DNA from: Eubacteriales bacterium
Lineage (GTDB): Bacteria > Bacillota > Clostridia > Acetivibrionales > STF1-152
Direction of reading: 5' to 3'
DNA: 5,607 bases
NCBI GenBank assembly: GCA_028703215.1
Contig: JAQVNH010000086.1
Coordinates: forward strand, 1 to 5,607
The first letter of the stretch is position 1. Each line of letters begins with the position of its first letter. This document shows, one piece after another, positions 4,343 through 5,607 of the stretch. Both the position numbers and the translations under genes were made by a program. The notes under the pieces were generated by a model that saw only the letters and a program-made list of their open reading frames with translations, searched no databases and was not told the DNA's origin.

Positions 4343-5607
4343 ATGAGAAACATTTTAAAAGACAGATTTATCATAATTTCAATACTCATGCTCTTATTCG
4401 GGCTTGTCTTGCTGAGCGCTCTGTTCAACCTGCAAATCGTTAACGGAGACAAGTATTATCAGAATTCGCAGCAAAGCATTTACAGGAAGCAAACCACGAC
4501 GGCGGCAAGAGGCGATATACTCGATAGAAACGGCACTTCTCTTGCTGTCAGCAATCTGGGATACACTGCACTGATATCAAAAACCGATGCTTCTGAGGAT
4601 GAATTTAATTCCGGGATATTAAAAATGGCAGAAATACTTGAAAAAAACGGGGACAGTTATTCGGCGGGGATCGGATACTACCTGATCGCCGATCCGGTCC
4701 TTTTTCAAAAAAATATGGATATGATAAATCAATGGCAAATAAATGTGCTTGGGATCAGTTCGGAAAAGCTTTTCTCCTCGCCGGACGAGCTGTTTGAATA
4801 TATCAGAACTAAAATGTTTAAAATAGATCCGTCATATACAAACTCAGAAGCTTACAAGATAATGCGCGTCAGATATGAAATTTTTCTGAACAGGTGGTCT
4901 TATTCACAATATGATCTAATAAAAATATCAGGAAATATCAGCAGAAAATCAGTGTCCGAGATCGAAGAAAGACACCATGAGCTTCCGGGAATAACAACGG
5001 GAACTATCCCGGTGAGGGAATATTTGAGTGCCTCTAATGCGGCTCACATACTTGGATTCGTCGGGCAGATAACGCCGGAACATCTTAATGCATGGGCTGA
5101 GCTGGGGTACAAGGGGAATGAGGTCGTCGGCGTAACAGGGATTGAACTTTCCGCGCAGGAAATCTTAAGAGGAACAGATGGCTCATCGGAGATCATGGTG
5201 AATACACAAGGGCGTCAGACAGGTGTGATCAGCAGCCAGCCGGCTGTCCCCGGCAACAACATAGTTTTAACTATCGACATGTACCTTCAGAAGGCGGCCA
5301 TGGAGTCCCTTGAAAAGACTATCGATAATATTCAAAAAAATATAATGAACGATCCCAAGAACAAAGGAGACGCGAATGCCGGAGCGCTGGTAGCCATCGA
5401 TGTCAAAAACGGTGAAGTTCTTGCCTGCGCAAGCTATCCATCATATGACCCGCAATCGTACCTCGATGTTAATTCCTCCGCGGAAGCCGCGGAAGAGGTC
5501 TTGCGTCTCGAAAGCGATACTGCGAACAGACCGCTTTGGAACAGAACCATACAGGAAAAATATTCGCCGGGGTCGACATATAAGCCGATTGTCGGTATAG
5601 CAGCGCT
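4343..5607 (+). CDS. mrdA: PBP2-type class B penicillin-binding protein (elongasome transpeptidase), N-terminal part
   Basis: The frame starts at ATG 4343, with AAAGGA (4328-4333) nine bases upstream, and stays open to the window end: 421 codons plus two bases. PBP2 is a monofunctional DD-transpeptidase that cross-links new side-wall peptidoglycan on the outer membrane face, paired with the RodA glycosyltransferase. The sequence shows one N-terminal membrane helix (about 8-29), the class B pedestal motif RGDILDRNG (56-64), and a long head/pedestal region. The dimerisation-domain signature GYKGNEVVGVTGIE (255-268) is followed by QEILRGTDGS. The transpeptidase domain starts near NIVLTIDMYLQKA (306-318), continues GALVAIDVKNGEVLACASYPSYDP (347-370), and reaches the active-site SPGSTYKP with Ser411-Thr-Tyr-Lys414 (the SxxK motif). 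The SxN and KTG motifs lie beyond the edge. The context after mreD favours the elongation enzyme over FtsI or sporulation SpoVD. A nine-base tandem repeat lies at 5478-5495. Confidence 0.93.
   Translation, partial: MRNILKDRFIIISILMLLFGLVLLSALFNLQIVNGDKYYQNSQQSIYRKQTTTAARGDILDRNGTSLAVSNLGYTALISKTDASEDEFNSGILKMAEILEKNGDSYSAGIGYYLIADPVLFQKNMDMINQWQINVLGISSEKLFSSPDELFEYIRTKMFKIDPSYTNSEAYKIMRVRYEIFLNRWSYSQYDLIKISGNISRKSVSEIEERHHELPGITTGTIPVREYLSASNAAHILGFVGQITPEHLNAWAELGYKGNEVVGVTGIELSAQEILRGTDGSSEIMVNTQGRQTGVISSQPAVPGNNIVLTIDMYLQKAAMESLEKTIDNIQKNIMNDPKNKGDANAGALVAIDVKNGEVLACASYPSYDPQSYLDVNSSAEAAEEVLRLESDTANRPLWNRTIQEKYSPGSTYKPIVGIAA
5478..5495 (+). repeat. In-frame 9-base tandem duplication in PBP2
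   Basis: CCGCGGAAG occurs twice head to tail (5478-5486 and 5487-5495). The unit is three codons long and produces the Ala/Glu stretch A380-E381-A382-A383-E384-E385, in a loop about 25 residues before the active-site serine. Gain or loss of a unit would keep the frame. It is probably a small slippage duplication in a tolerant surface loop. Confidence 0.85.

Noticed and set aside
5400..5600. A 66-codon plus-strand frame near the right edge
   Set aside because: It is an alternative frame inside the PBP2 transpeptidase domain, where the correct frame shows the SxxK motif.
1..5607. CRISPR arrays, tRNA or rRNA genes, insertion sequences, phage or defence genes
   Set aside because: There are no regularly spaced repeats, cloverleaf-like segments, transposase motifs or terminal repeats. 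The window is filled by housekeeping genes with similar base composition.

Overview
This window looks like chromosomal DNA from a low-to-mid-GC Gram-positive anaerobe, most likely class Clostridia (Bacillota). The evidence is a MecA adaptor, a DUF4321 small membrane protein, strong GGAGG-type ribosome binding sites, frequent TTG/GTG starts and the order maf-mreB-mreC-mreD-PBP2. The genus cannot be named from the sequence alone.

Layout. Bases 1-107 are the last 34 codons of a plus-strand ATP-dependent protease that reads as Lon. Three bases later, on the minus strand, lies mecA (111-737), so the two proteolysis genes converge tail to tail. A 244-base intergenic region (738-981) separates mecA from a divergent plus-strand operon. 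It holds a good candidate mecA promoter on the minus strand, a weaker candidate promoter on the plus strand, and an approximately 80-base leader. The plus-strand operon then runs unbroken to the end of the window: DUF4321 membrane protein (982-1257), maf (1286-1885, TTG start), mreB (1915-2931), mreC (2950-3810, TTG start), mreD (3800-4315, GTG start, overlapping mreC) and the first 421 codons of a class B penicillin-binding protein, PBP2/mrdA (4343 to the window end). That last gene is open at the edge, so it has no stop codon here.

How the genes work together. MreB filaments under the membrane, the MreC coiled-coil/beta-barrel protein, the polytopic MreD and the PBP2 transpeptidase form the core of the elongasome (Rod complex), which inserts peptidoglycan along the side wall of a rod-shaped cell. 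Maf is a nucleotide pyrophosphatase historically linked to septum formation. The small two-helix DUF4321 protein is a plausible but unproven accessory of the same membrane machinery. On the other side of the intergenic region, MecA delivers substrates to ClpC-type unfoldases and Lon degrades proteins directly, so the left end is a protein quality-control locus.

Overall this is an ordinary, well-conserved housekeeping region and I found no convincing new system. The points worth a second look are modest. They are a terminator-like hairpin for mecA embedded in the lon coding end, a basic Lys/Ser linker in MecA, the DUF4321 gene at the head of the elongasome operon with no radC between maf and mreB, a hairpin inside mreB, and small slippage-prone repeats in mreC and PBP2.
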